Below, piece by piece: positions 10,885-24,345 of a DNA stretch of 64,000 nucleotides. The notes under the pieces were generated by a model that worked only from the letters and a program-made list of their open reading frames with translations, was not told the DNA's origin and made no database searches. Every line of letters starts with the position of its first letter. Within the stretch, counting starts at the first letter, position 1. The DNA is from Ampullaceana balthica (taxonomy: Eukaryota; Mollusca; Gastropoda; Lymnaeidae), in assembly GCA_944989445.1 (NCBI GenBank), contig CALYLW010000331.1:450379-514378 (forward strand). The letters run 5' to 3'. The position numbers were made by a program, and so were the translations under genes.

Positions 10885-13800
10885 AAAGTTATAGTTGCTC
10901 AGTGACCAACGACGATAAGCGCGCAAAATGGGTGGACCAACCAATTGATACCGCTTATTTCTTTAATGCTGTGATGGCTGTACACGATTAAACGAATATA
11001 ATTATAATTGCACCAATTAATGTTAAAAACATTAAAAGTTTTAAAAGCAATAATTTTTCTTTGTACATATATTTTTAAAACAAAAAATTGCTTGGTTATT
11101 TTAGCACTATGTAACATTAATCGTAATTCCATTTAGTATTGTCTGCACAACAAAAAGCAATAAAAACAACAACAAACTAACAAAAATAAGAAGAAAAAAA
11201 AATTAAGTGTACTGCCATCTCACTGATATAGTTACATCAGTTTCCGAGGCCAATCAAACCCACCCCACCCCTACTCGGCATGCGGTTTTCGGTATCTATT
11301 GAGAAATCCTGTTAATAAACGACCGGGATAGTTTACTCGGGTGTCACTTGACAAGTTAGCACAGTACAGAATAACACCGCCCGGGCACCCTACTGGCCAG
11401 ATTGGTGCTGACAACCAGAACATGGCAATTTTATGTAGGCAAAGTTCTGACCGGTCCACATATTTCTGCCTGGTTTCCCTTTCAACAACCAGCCCTGATC
11501 AAGTCTACGCTATGAGCTGAGGGACCCAGAATTGGCAGGGATTGTTTGGACACTGACCGACAACAGCAAGCCCCCCCCAAAAAAATCGATTCAGGCACCG
11601 TCTGGCAGCCATAAACGGTGGCCATATTTGTCCACAGACATCCTTGTCGTCCGGTCTGGAATTGTGTGGCTGAGTGAAGCATTTCTCGGCCGGTGCCTTC
11701 TTAGCTTCACGCTTGGCAGGACCAAACGATAGCAATACGCGAGCAATTGATTACATCTTTGTTCCTTCCTGGCACCGCCTCCAAAGGAAAGCAAAAAGGC
11801 GCGAAAAGCAAATATGATTAGCCGATCGTCTGATCAGTGGGTATATTTACACATGGGCTGGCACAGGGGGCCCGTGTAGAGATTTTAATTTTCTAGATGA
11901 AGCGCCCGAGAGAGTATCAACGTTTGTGTGTCTTTAATTCATCAGTCTCTTGCAGGCGTTATAGCCGTTTAACTGTGTGATGAATGATTTGACACGCAGT
12001 TTGCACACTCGTTTGAAGGCGACATCTGAGGTCAGCTGGCGCATGCGTCATGACGGGGTACATCCGGATACTTTGGTTCATTTTGGGGCGGCTCTGAGTT
12101 TTTGAGTAGCTTCTTTGTTGATCATGTGACTGGTTCATGATAATAATGTCAAAATTTATTGGAATAAATGGAGAAAAAAAATAAGAGTTTAAATTTCGAA
12201 TATTGCGTGTGTCTTTCTGTGTCCCAAATGTGTATAAAATCATCGAAGTTGGTGTGGCTAAATGTGGAGAGATATCTCAATGATTGCTGAAAAGCATCCC
12301 AAAAAATTTTTTTCGAGCCTGAACCAAAACTGTTTAAAAGTGCATGGGTAAATATTTCTGAGTACAGCTGGATATAAATGAATTAGATTTTTTTTTGACT
12401 TGTTTGGCTTTAAAGACTTAACAAGAGGACTCCACAAGCGAAAAAATGTATATTAACTAATCAATTTGTAAAATTCGATGTCATTTTTATGGAACTTTCT
12501 ACTTCACATGGATTAAATGACGTACTTAGCCTCGCCGCATACGTTCTCAATATTTAATAGGACGTATTGGGGGAAGAAACAAAACCTCAAACGTCGTGAA
12601 TATAACATCAGATGCTCTGACACCAGAATTTCAAGCTGCGGTCAACTGTTCCCATAATAAATAACAAAGCGATTAACAAAGATAGGCTCTCGAAATTCAT
12701 CTTACGCTCGCTGTGCTCAGAGACATTGAGTGCATTATTTAACTCCATAAATTTGCTTACGAACCATCAAATCTCAAGTGGTGAAGGGTGCTCCAACTTT
12801 GGATGGTGATATGCAGGCTGCTTCAGACAATGGGCAATCGAAGGTTGGGGTGGGGGGGGGGACTGATGTTGAAGAATTTCTGTGCCATCTAAAATGTACT
12901 AATTTAAAAATTAAATATATTAAATTTTTACAAATAAAAAGAATTTTATTAACATGCAAACATTAGCCTTAAAATAATTTTTTTTTAAATCGCTTTTCTT
13001 TTAAAAAATTTTTTTTAAAGATATATATATATTTTTTAAAGTTAAATGTTTGGTTTTTGAGTACGATGGAAAGGCAGACCGGGTAAAGCCGGATCTTACC
13101 GCAGTTCTCACATCAGACTTAGGTTTAGGTTAAGCTGATAAGTTAAAGCCGACAGTCAGGGTATATCGTTTTAAAGCAAAATGAGAACCGTTTACTCCGA
13201 CGGGAGAATGTGGAAAATATAATTAATTTTATACATTACATACCTGGAAAATAATCTTTCGCATGTAGCTTCATTCATTTAAAGCCATGATAGTAATAAT
13301 AATTTTAAAAAATTAACAATCAATAATAAAATTATTATTTTGATTTTATGATTATCAGTATTATTTATTAATTTTATTCCGAGATCATGAGCTTTTCAAT
13401 GTCAAAAGTCGGTACTCACGTAGTAAAGGCTTAGCAACGAACACAACGAAAACCTTATACGTGTTCAGCAAGGCATTAAGATCAGATGTTTCAAACAGAT
13501 ATTTAATGTTTTTAATGTGACGAAATAATAAATAAAACATATCAAATACATTTTTCTCATCAATAGAATAATGTGAAAGGAAGTAATATCCTATAACGAA
13601 ATGCATGAACAGTATAATTTCGTTGTGTTACAAACATGTATAAAACAGATAAGTAAACTAAATTAATACATTTCTGTACGTCAGACTTCGTGGGGGTGAG
13701 GAAAAGTGGCCAGGGCAGGGGAATTTCTTGACAGCTGGTTGCGGTTTATATCTGCGTTGATAAATGTGATATTAAAACAAATCAACGCGCTGTATACGGG

Positions 13801-16800
13801 GTTAATAGTCCTGAAGGCGAGGGATGGGGGTAGGGGTGGAGTGAATTACTGCCATCTTAAGATTTGAGTTTATTCTCTAAAGAAAATATGATTTCCACAT
13901 TCGTGTATCTTTATACTATGGCAAAGCTAAAATTAAACAACTTGGATATATTTTTAAAACGAAAAAAATAACTCCTTAACCACTCCCCCCACCCCCCCCA
14001 CACACACACAAGTGATGCTATTAAGTATGATTCTCCAGCAACAGAGAGCGCGAGAACAAACCAAACGCTCAACTTTTTTTTCTCTCAGCTGACATCATCG
14101 GTGAAAAATGACTCGCTAATCACGATCGAACGCTCGGGTAAAGACTTTGTTGTTTTCTATAGACTTCACGAGCGCCGTCTATCGGGGTATGATCGTGTTT
14201 GGGTCCAGCCAAGTGGAATGGGCGCAAGACTTTGTCTTCCTGATTCTCTCAATCCCACCCAGCCCCACCTTCCCCCCCCCCGTTACCCCCTTTTCCTTTC
14301 GTATCCCCAACAATTCATCAATAACGATCACATTACTATCAATAAGTTGACATTTGTTTTTACGCCCAATGGACCGGCCGCCCAAACTTTGCTCACAATT
14401 AAAGGACACGCGATTCTTTGAATTCTCCATTTGCCATAAACAGGATTAGCATTAGGGAGGATAATGATGCCCAGTTTATGGGAATAAAATGTTTGCCGCT
14501 TTTTTTTTCGTCTTGAGCAATCCATTATGCCCTATTGTGAAACAGGGAACGCTCTTTAAAAGTCAAATTTAGCCGGACGCAAAAATTGGATTCTGCCATT
14601 TGGATCCTTCTAATGAAAAGCACCTCTCGTTTCCTGGCCGAGTCGCTCGTTCATTCCAGGTTTTTAAAAACGCTTCACCCCTCCCCCTTCACCCCCTCCT
14701 TCCTTCCCGCCCCGTGAAAGGGGTCGTCGGGGATCTCACTGCAAGGAGCCCGACCAATATTCTCCGCTCGTTTCTCTCGGGCGATCAGCAGCGCTTTAAT
14801 GCCGTCGGATATCAGTGAATTCAGAGTATCGATTTTATAATTTTCTTCTCTATTATACAAATTACTTAATTACCGGAGCCGGCCCCGGCTCGGAGACTGC
14901 GATGATTTATTCCGAGGCGATGGCGAGCTCTCTCGTTTACTTGGTTTCTTATCCGGGGGACGGTATTACTTGGAATTGGGCAGTTTGGGGGGAAAGGGTG
15001 GAGAAAGGAAGGAGTGATATGACTTGGAATTGGGGAGGGGGGTCGCAGCTAAATGGCCCTACGATCGAATCTGTCCTAGACAAACCCCTGATTATTTATA
15101 AAAAAAATCCGGAGTGGTGGGGGTGGGGGTTGTGCGACGGGGTTGAGGAAATATTGCTTAAGATTTGGCCGAAATGGAGTGGGGTCTTCATCAAAACATC
15201 TTATGGCGCCGGGCCCAAAGTATAGACGAGAATACTAATGTACGCTTTCATTTTGGAAGAAGCGCAAAAAAATTATTAAGGCAGAAAAGCAAAGTGAAGG
15301 TGAATTGATTTATATACAACGTCGCATGTATATGGGGTGCGTGTATGGCGGGGTATGGGTTTGCAGAAAAACTCGACCGGGCCTCGCGGTAGATTTATGA
15401 AGGTCTTCTGTCACGAACATAACTCTGGGATTTGATGCCGGCTGAGTCGAATCCATTTTGTCGGATTGCTGTCTAAAATATGGGCTCGTGGCACCAGAGT
15501 GGGGCGAGACAAGGGAGGTCGAGGCACGAGCCCAGCATCCGTTGACCCCTGAGTGTCACAAAATTCACTCTCGTCAATTGAGATTGCGTGTGGGGTACAC
15601 GGGCCGGACTGAATGGGAACGACGGGGCCATGGCGAGTGCTCGTGTCACAAAGATAAAGCAGTATACACTGTCAACAAAGACTGGGCGCCTACTCGGTGA
15701 AAAATTTGATGGGGTTCTCTGGTTTAAAAAAAACCAAATGACCGGGTGAATGATGTGCGCTTATTTGACTTTAAAGATAGTTTCAGTGTGGTTTCATTTA
15801 AACACTTTAAGTTCTTTGAAAATTTTACTTGTATTTTTTAACAGTTAATTATTAGATAACACATTTCAGGGAAATGCTGCCTGCAGCACGCGTGCCACAC
15901 GCACAGCCATGGTATGTAATCATATACACAATGAGAAAAACAGTAAGTATTAATTAACATGTATTAATGTAAGTATCAGGGCCTCTGACTGCAAAGAATA
16001 GAATGAATTTTGGCGAAGAAGTATTTATTATTAATCTGCTAATATTTTCCCCGAACAATTTCTACTTGAGCAAAATTTTGAAGTATTCAACAATGAACCA
16101 GTGGGGTAGATAGGGGCACGACGAAAATGTCTGCTCCCTTTCACGATAAAATCTCAACAAATAACCAAAAAATGTCGCTGATTAATTTAAACATTAAAAA
16201 TATATTAATTTTTTTTAAATAAGGCACCACCTCCATCCTTTCATGCAGCTCACCTTCTGCCGGACCCACGCCTTAAAAAAACTAGATTATTATTTTCATT
16301 TATTCATTTTCTGATAAAGAAAAATTAGAAAGAGAAGCTGAAAGTAGATTGCTAATGCCACTCTGGAAGTGATTGCGATATTTTAAAAGATAATTCGTTT
16401 TTTACTTCTTTCGATTCCTATAAATAAATGGGTATAAAAAAATTAATAAATCATTAAAAAATTTTTTTTAAAAATTCAAAATTCTTCTCTGCGATCTGAA
16501 CTGAAACTTAAAAAGCATAACAGAGCAGGGGTTAAAGTATATTCGCTATCGGGTGGGAGGGGGGAGGGTGGGGAGATAACCATTGAATGTCTTCTCTCCT
16601 AGGTTACATCAATGCAATAACAACCTAAGGCATTAGCATAAAATAATTGTTCATTAATTCCCCGCTAAAAGCATTTCATCAGAGTGCACACATGAAATAA
16701 GACGCGCTGTCACATTAACATTGCAAACGACACCATCGAAATCTCGTCAGTAACTAGAGTCAGTGTACTGTATGTAAAACAAGGTGTACGGGAGCTCGAA

Positions 16801-17538
16801 CTTGTCACCACTTGTTTTTGTGTCCTTTAATTATTTATTCGTTGATCGTTCGGGTATGGGCCCTGTCCATCGTTGACTGATGGCATCTCAGTTTGTCCTG
16901 TAAAGTTAGCGATAGGAAACAAAGAGTACGGACTGTAACCACCCTTCCATAACGTCAAAGATGCTCTTAAATGTGTATAGGCTCGTACGGATGAAGTGTT
17001 TTAACTTTTGGTTCCTCTTTTTAAAAAAAAAGATTATTGTCTCAAATTATTTTTTTTAAAAATTATTTCATTTCCAAAATGCGACCAACTGTAGATAAAC
17101 AAATGTCCCGTTTTCTCTGTGGTCAACGCTGAAAACAATATACAAAATTATTATCATTTTAAAAAAAAAGAAAAGCTTTTCCGTGTTATGCAAACCGTCA
17201 GATTTCAGAACAAAGAATTCCAATCTCGTGCGGGGGAGCGTATTTTTAGGCAAGGTCCGTCTATAAAGTATTAAAATAAGTGTAATTATAAAACTTGTGA
17301 CATTTGCTAAAATGAACATTTTATTTTAACTTTTTTTTCATACATTATTTTAAAAAATATGTCTTTGTTAATTAAGGTATCGAATACTAAAAATAAAATA
17401 AAAATTATTGTAATTATTCTCCCATTCATCCCTTCACTTGTCTGGACTGTCAGCAGGTGTAATTTTATCAAAAATGTAAAGCAGGCTGCATAAACGGACA
17501 AGGTGAAGTGAAAGAAAGTAAACAAACAAAAAAATATG
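10885..17538. other. Intergenic, no gene recognised
   Basis: Mostly AT-rich unique DNA. GC-elevated, complex islands at about 11,220-11,880, 14,100-14,960 and 15,360-15,720 stand out and could be conserved non-coding elements or undetected exons. The open frames in them have no recognisable domains or matching splice sites. A G-run cluster at 16,551-16,573 is a G-quadruplex motif. Short CA and poly-C tracts occur near 13,985-14,010. Confidence 0.35.
17526..17534 (-). terminator. Pol III T-run terminator of tRNA-Cys
   Basis: On the minus strand the tRNA is followed by CATATTTTTTTG. The uninterrupted T run is the standard RNA polymerase III stop signal. Confidence 0.8.
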
Positions 17539-17610
17539 AGGGGACACCTGGGTTTGAACCAGGGACCTCTTGATCTGCAGTCAAATGCTCTACCACTGAG
17601 CTATGTCCCC
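17539..17610 (-). tRNA. tRNA-Cys (anticodon GCA)
   Basis: The reverse complement folds as a complete 72-nt cloverleaf. The acceptor stem is GGGGACA with TGTCCCC and discriminator T. The D arm is GCTC/GAGC, the anticodon arm TTTGA-CTGCAGA-TCAAG with anticodon GCA, and the T arm CCTGG-TTCAAAC-CCAGG. The internal promoters are intact: A box TAGCTCAGTGG and B box GGTTCAAACCC. No intron is present, as is usual for animal tRNA-Cys. A run of seven T follows within about ten bases on the minus strand (plus-strand A run at 17,527-17,534), a good pol III terminator. No CCA is encoded, as expected in eukaryotes. This appears to be a working gene. Confidence 0.96.
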
Positions 17611-17976
17611 GATAGAATCTCGACTTGACTGAGCTCACAAATTCAAGAAATTGAGTAGAAATACAGAGCAGAACAACCGAAGTACAATTATTATATCGCA
17701 ACAATATGAATTTAGTAATAAACATAAATCAAAATGTAAAAAAAAATGTATACGGATTTCAAAGTTCAGCGGTTTTTCTCAAAATGGATCTGACGCATCC
17801 AAGGAAGAGACACAAAATAATACGGATATTTATTGATATTGGCATGTTGGGAAAAATCTAGTTTAGATCCCAGTCTCCGTGTGGTGGGGTTTTAAATTAA
17901 CTTCTCAAAAGTGAGGCGTCATCTTAAGTTAAGACAAACGGAGTTTTGAGAAGCCACCCTATAGGAAATAAATAAA
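17611..17976. other. Intergenic spacer beside tRNA-Cys
   Basis: No gene seen. An inverted repeat (CTTCTCAAAA near 17,902 and TTTTGAGAAG near 17,943) lies just before the next minisatellite. Confidence 0.4.
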
Positions 17977-18447
17977 ACTGTTTATTGAAATGTCCTACTG
18001 AATCTATTAAAAGTGTTTGTTGAAATGTACAACTGAATCTATTATAAAGTGTTTGTTGAAATGTACAACTGAATCTATTAAAAATGTTTGTTGAAATGTC
18101 CAACTGAATCTATTATAAAATGTTTGGTGAAATGTACAACTGAATCTATTAAAAATGTTTGTTGAAATGTCCTACTGAATCTATTATAAAGTGTTTGTTG
18201 AAATGTCCTACTGAATCTATTATAAAGTGTTTGTTGAAATGTCCTACTGAATCTATTATAAAATGTTTGTTGAAATGTCCTACTGAATCTATTATAAAGT
18301 GTTTGTTGAAATGTCCTACTGAATATATTATAAAGTGTTTGTTGAAATGTCCTACTGAATCTATTATAAAATGTTTGTTGAAATGTCCTACTGAATATAT
18401 TATAAAGTGTTTGTTGAAATGTCCTACTGAATCTATTATAAAGTGGC
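17977..18447. repeat. 36-bp minisatellite, about 13 copies
   Basis: The unit is tgtttgttgaaatgtcctac followed by tgaatctattataaag, with variants taca/ccaa/ccta and tctatt/tatatt. Because 36 is a multiple of three and the unit lacks stops in some frames, it is open on both strands (LLKCPTESIIKC repeated on +, FSRTFQQTLYNR-like on -). The first units are more diverged than the last, a usual pattern for tandem arrays. Confidence 0.97.
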
Positions 18448-21400
18448 TTTAAGAAGTGTCCGTTCAATTGCAGTCCCAAAAGTTGTAGATTCAAATGTTA
18501 TTAATTAATGGAGTATGGGCCTCTACTTGTTCTACTTTTAGGTAGCGTGCAATTCTGGCACTGTACGTTAGAATGTATTAATCAGGTTAATTTGTACCAC
18601 CAGGGCTATGACTATGAACAAAAGTCTATTTGATCTGCTACAGATATTAGTCTAACATTAATTGTAGAATAATCTTAAATTTATTAATTTTTCTTCAGAT
18701 GACAAAATAGTGTTTTTTTTAAACCATAAATTTGACGGGCTAGAAATTCTATCAATACGGTATTTATTAGGAAACATTTAGACAATTAAATCCAGATTCC
18801 TGGAAGAAATTATTTGATTGACTAAATGTTCGGCATCGCTCTCAGGCTGCTTCCTAGTAGTGCACAAAATACATAGATCGGTTTTTAAAAGGTCATTTTT
18901 CCAAATGTGAATAAGATTTGGATGTTATTTAAAAGACCCGATTATCTTTACGACAAAAAAAATGAATTTGAGAAATCGGACATTGAAAATTCGGATACTT
19001 ATAATTTTGAAAGCCTAATTTAAAGTAAACTTTTAAAGCTATTCCCTCTTTTATAATGACATGTATCAGGTATCGTGTGTAATACAAATGAACTATTTAA
19101 ATACCAGTGTTGCATTTTCACAAGTTTTGGTCAATGTGATTTTACTTTGTTTCAATTTCATTTTCCATAAAGTAGTAATAAAATAGATTGATTTCTGTAT
19201 ATAACTTACTGAATGGAAATACCAGGTTCATTATCAGTTGCGAAAATCCGGATTTTTAATATTCTTGACGAACAAGCAACAGGCAACAGTACTGACTATA
19301 GAGGTCGTACTAAATCTAAGGAAATAAATACAACTTTAACTGGAAAGTACGGAGAATCCATGTTAACTCTATAAAGTACAACAAAGATGGGAACATATGA
19401 ATCTATATCGCCCCTATCGAAAGTTTTCATCTAATGCAGGACATGTATCCCCACCCATCCCCCAGCGCCTGGCACCCAGAGGGTTAAGACCCGGAAAAGT
19501 TCACGGCAGAAAAGATTAAGGACTGGCATGTGACTTTCTTTCGTGTCCTTCCTGTGCTGACGTCACGGTGGATCTGTTGTCACAATGTGCAGTGTTGAAA
19601 CAACTTTTTTTCCACTTAAAAGCAATAATAATCGCTATCTTTAAAAAAAGAATTAGATTAAATTTTCCGATGCGGAAAAGCTATGTCATTTCTAAAATTA
19701 GTAAGAACTTTGTGTGTATGTGTGTGTTTAAAATTAAATTAAATGTATTTTTAATAGAAATATACAATTACAGTTCACAGTCAGTATTTTGATATTGGAA
19801 ATAAAATTAGAGTTAAAGATATAAAATATCATTATTTTAAAATATCATTTTCTTTATGTATTTAATTCCAATTTAGTCTTAACAATGACAGCTTTTGACT
19901 TTATAAACATCAAATTTGATCAAATTGATAAACGTGGAGCAGCAGGAACATGTCCCCCATTCACCGTGTTCGTCTCACGTTGGTATTTGACCCCAGCCGA
20001 TGTCCAGTGGTCCGTTGATCTCATCCGACTGAGCCTACTCCTGGAGATGACGTTTTCCTGCCTCGCATTGAGGTCAAGGGTCAAACTTATGGACTCTCCG
20101 ACCATCCACTAGAAATGCTCGATCCGTTTCCTCTTAACACTACCCGCCCATTCCCCCAAGCCACGCGTTAGAGCGCAATAGTTGACGTCATTAAATCAAT
20201 CAATAATGTAAATCTAAGATATCCAAAAAGATTGCTGTTGATGAAGGAATCGAAAAAGGAAAAAAAAACACCGAAAATTGCTTGTTCATGGTGCGAAAAG
20301 TTTAGTTGAGGAATTAGTATGCTAATCGAGGCGACATTGCCCCATTATAGGGAGAGAGTTAACGTTATTTGAGCTGACTGATTTCAATAAACTGTTGTTT
20401 TTTTTTGGTTGCTCTCCCACAACAACTGCAGTGCGATCAAGGGATGTTTCCGATGTGTGGGTTGGTGTGTGGTTGAGCGGGTTGTGGGGTGGTTGGCGCG
20501 ATCAAGTGATTGAAATGCTTGGGTGGCTGATACGTTAGAATAATATTATTTAAAAAAAACTATGACTTGGACGATTACTTGATAAATTATAACATTAAAA
20601 TCCCGAACAAAGACACACTCATGTGAGTTTATTGCTGCTTGTGAGCATGCAGGATTGTCAACTCGATGATAAATTTAAATTTTGAAATTTTAGGACATGC
20701 ATTTTAGGGGGGCGACAGACGTTTGTAGACTATTAATCCTACTCCCAACAACAACAAAAGGGTAACAACCCGTCACACAACCAGTAAACAAGCATAAAAA
20801 ATCGATGTATACAATGCTGCAGATCGTGTAGAGATTAGTCAAGAACATATTTTATACTGTTAGGTTAGTTTATGGGTGATTATTCTTCTTTGTGACTTTA
20901 TGAGGTAAACATACAAGAGGGTATGGCAGACACCCAGATTTCCTATCCACTCGAGATTTTTGTAACAATGTCTTATTTGTTACGGGCAAACAAACAGACA
21001 ACAAACATCTTCTTACATCTTATTTACTGATTTTGCGGACCTTTACGAAGATCCTATATATTACGAATATTCCAAAACCATAACGAAAAATTACCGAGAC
21101 TTTATTTAAGGTCAAGATATTCCAGTAGGAACACTTCCTATGCAATTTCCATTAGGCCAATGCCTAAACATGGCGATGTGGGGTTTTTACTTTAACAAAA
21201 CAGGCTTAGTATTGTCTCGGGAACAAGTTTTTTGTTGTTGTATTGTTCAGTTGGTTTTGTTTTCGGGTTGGTACTTTCGTTACTACATTTAAACGCTCCG
21301 TGACCCGGATTCGCTATCTGGTGCTAGCTGACATTTCAAGTTGGCGTAGTTAGGACTGGGATCAACCTTCGATTAAACCAACGAGTGACACTACGCGAGG

Positions 21401-21589
21401 TATAGAAATCCCAAGACAAGTACCGGAAGCATTTAATACTTTTTTTAAAAATTGAAAGATAGGGAAAGGGAAGGAACGTTGATTTTGGGTTGTTGTTTTT
21501 TTTTCCTTTAAATTCAAATTACGCTGACAAAAAGTGTTTTTTTCTGGAGGTGGTGACGAGCAAAATAAAACATGCAGCAAATTCCTTTA
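18448..21589. other. Intergenic, no gene recognised
   Basis: AT-rich unique DNA. Two small complex islands, about 19,430-19,570 and 19,900-20,180, have higher GC and could be regulatory. Nothing else stands out; short frames have no coding character. Confidence 0.35.
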
Positions 21590-21865
21590 TAATAAAAGGC
21601 AAGTTTCTGTCCTTTCTGTCCGTTCTGTCCAGTCATCTATAGCGATTTGTCCCTCAAACACATATGACTCCTACAGCCAATCATATTGAACACGTTTACT
21701 CGGACGTTCAAAACGCGTTTTACGAGTTATTTATGTTAACTATATTGAATAGTATTTTTGACGTGATGAACATGTAATGCCGGTCGAGACGGCTGTTGGA
21801 GGTGAGTTACAACATGCCACCGAACGGTGGCGGAACGTCCGTGGACGGGCTTTGTTTCTCGTAAA
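21590..21865. repeat. Dispersed repeat, copy 1 (second copy at 37.05 kb)
   Basis: It shares long words with 37,050-37,266, for example ccctcaaacacat, gactcctacagccaatcata and ttgaacacgtttac, then ggcggaacgtcc and gggctttgtt near the end. The middle is diverged in length. The shared core carries a CCAAT box (agccaatca). The family was not recognised. Confidence 0.8.
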
Positions 21866-22209
21866 TTATAAAAGAGTAAAAATAAAAACTGACCAAAAAA
21901 AAATTGCATGTTGTAAATTGATGGGATACAGATCAGACGAGTTTTTTTCGGTTAATGAAAATCAGAAATATACAATACTAGCAAAATACCCGCGCTTTCC
22001 TGTGGTAAATTAGGATTTCAGTAAGCGATGAGAACCCGCATAACACAAATTCAAAACACCAACTGATTTCAATCTGGATCATGATGGATATAATACATAT
22101 ATTAAGTTCACCGTCTTGTCTGTCTGTCTGTCGTAGTCCCATAGAAAAACGAAAAGTAAAAAATCACACACTTCCCGTGATCCTATCGAGCTTATAATTT
22201 AATTTTTTT
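21866..22209. repeat. Repeat-mosaic segment with GTCT microsatellite
   Basis: It contains a short (GTCT)n at about 22,121-22,132. Directly after it come tagaaaaacgaaaagtaaaa and cccgtgatcctatcgagct, words that recur beside the microsatellites at 23,075 and (inverted) 23,900. This is one arm of a microsatellite-linked repeat family. Confidence 0.6.
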
Positions 22210-22545
22210 ACGTCTGCTACCATTGCGGGAGGGTACTCAACAACTTTCCAAATGTTCTTGCTCCTACCTACATGGGAAGTTACATATTTAATGATGAGTC
22301 TGTTTTATATAGCTCATATAAGAAAAAAAAACTACATTTGGGCCCCCGGCCCCCTAGTGAATGATAATTTTATATTTGTTTTGATTTTTACCATCGCGGG
22401 AGGGTACTCAACAACTTTCCAAAGTTTCATGCTTCTACCTACCCGGGAAGATGAGGAATTAGTGTTCATTCAGTTTTATATAGCAAATACATGTATACGG
22501 AAAAAAACGGTTATGGGCCCCAGGCCACCCACGAATGATTTTTTT
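22210..22545. repeat. 171-bp tandem duplication
   Basis: Two diverged copies start at 22,220 and 22,391 with the same block (cgggagggtactcaacaact preceded by ccat). Each runs through a gttttatatag block to a tgggcccc-rich end. The open frame across them exists because 171 is a multiple of three. No protein is recognised. Confidence 0.85.
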
Positions 22546-22724
22546 TTCGCCAATTATCGTCATAAAAGTTTTTTAAGCAAGTTTTTTCCTCAAATGTTCT
22601 AAATTCTAATTTTTTTCTCTCTTGGTTAAAGTAAATCTTTTTGAGCTTATGTAAAGATTCCACCACCAGCGCCCTTAGGCTGGCTTGGGCCCTAGGCCGG
22701 GGCCTTGTAGGCCCTGAATGTAGA

Positions 22725-22954
22725 CCTTCACTAAATAAATAATAAATACTTAAATGACAATAAAAGTTAAAAGTGATTTGAAACATACTTATTTTCAAAT
22801 AGAAAATAAGTTGGTTTTTAGGGGGGGGGGTTCAAAGCTTTGTGACGTATTTTTAGGGGGGGGGGCGTTTCTAACTTTTTGTGACGACGCGTGACGAGGG
22901 GGAAGGGGGGCAAAAATCGGCCAAAATTGCGTGACATCATTTATGGACGGCCCC
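22725..22954. mobile_element. Harbinger-like MITE, left end missing
   Basis: The right end, TGACATCATTTATGGACGGCCCC, is the same terminus as in the elements at 37.66, 48.65 and 56.52 kb, and the interior (aatacttaaatgac, ttttcaaatagaaaa, long G runs) matches two of those. No left terminus or TTA duplication is seen; the right end abuts the (CT)n tract, which may have expanded over the flank. Confidence 0.7.
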
Positions 22955-23080
<126 letters not shown>

Positions 23081-24345
23081 TCCCGCCCACCCGCGGAAAA
23101 ACAAAAGTAAATAATCAACATTAAAAACAGTTTTTTTAAAAACTAGTCTTATATTAAAAATGCACTAATTTTCTACTTTTTAGTCTACGCATTTTACAGT
23201 AAGTGCAAAGCCAGCTTACCGTTTGACTATAAATCCCTTATATATGAGACATAACTAAAAGTAGTGATTATGTTAAAACGCTACATTTAGAGACTGAAAC
23301 ACAATTATGTCCCCTGGTTTTAAAACTGGGCGCAGGGACGGTAGGGGTAGTGAACAGTGACGGTCGGCGTCAACGCGTGAACTGGGCACGTGAAAAAATT
23401 ATAAACAAATAGTGGGACGGTTCCGATTAAACTTACAAAGCAAGTTAATGTAAGACTAGTAATAAAACAAACCCGTAAAAACAAAGTTTTTGACTATAAA
23501 TCCCTTATATATGAGACATAACTAACAGTATTGATTATTTTCAAACACGACAAACATACAGACTGAATCTGCCTTAACTCAACTTTGCTTCATAACCCTG
23601 GGAAGGGGAAAAGTCTGGTCACCGATTTGCTTGACCGAGCTCAGCGCGACACGTAAAATGTAAACAAAAGCACCCCGGTTCTTCGATGGGTCAAAGCGTC
23701 AACTCAAACTTTCACGTGGGAAAAAAACAATAACAAACCGTGAATTTGAATTACATAAGTTATATAATGAAAAACTAAAAATGCATTAATTTAATTACGG
23801 TACAATCGATCGATCTGAAATTTTAATACAATGCATTGTTAGGTGAGACGGGTCCGTGTGCCAAATTTCAGCTCGATCGGATCACTGAAAGTGGGTCATT
23901 TTCGACTTTTGTTTTTCCGCCCGCCCATGAGATGACGACAGACAGACAGACAGAGAGAGAGAGAGAGAGAGAGACGCCGGTGAAGTTAATATAAGGGATT
24001 TAAAAATGACACACTTCCAGTGATCCCATCGAGCTGAAATTTTGCACATAGACTTTTGCACCTAACAATGCATTGTATCAAAATTTCAAATCGATCAAAT
24101 CTATATACCGTAATTAAATTAATTTATATGTATCTCAATGTAGCACGTGTAGCCGTCTGCTATAGTTGACCTCCACGGGTCACTGGAGGTTCACATCCCC
24201 ATGTTGTACAGAACGGGGAGTTCAGTCAGTTTCAGTTTTCCAAAGTTCATGCTTGTCTGTCGCGCGGTGCGTATTATATTTGAACATAATCAATACTTTT
24301 AATTATGTCTCATATATATATATATATATATATAGTCAAAAACGT
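23081..24345. repeat. Nested repeat mosaic with inverted pairs
   Basis: Several related units are packed here. The block gactataaatcccttatata followed by tgagacataac occurs at about 23,226 and 23,491 as direct copies, and again inverted at about 24,298-24,345, where its centre has become a TA microsatellite. A second inverted pair is formed by 23,795-23,900 and 24,010-24,120 (sharing tgcattgttaggtg and gatcgagctgaaattt words) around an AGAC/GA microsatellite at 23,937-23,973. The segment 23,488-24,345 may be one element with about 55-bp inverted ends. No coding frame survives. Confidence 0.65.

Noticed and set aside
18078..18494. Repeat protein of 138 codons (minus) or 97 codons (plus)
   Set aside because: A 36-bp minisatellite open on both strands. 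No start context, splice sites or non-repetitive domain.
22252..22602. 116-codon frame with repeated WxPG-like peptides
   Set aside because: It is a 171-bp tandem duplication in a repeat mosaic.
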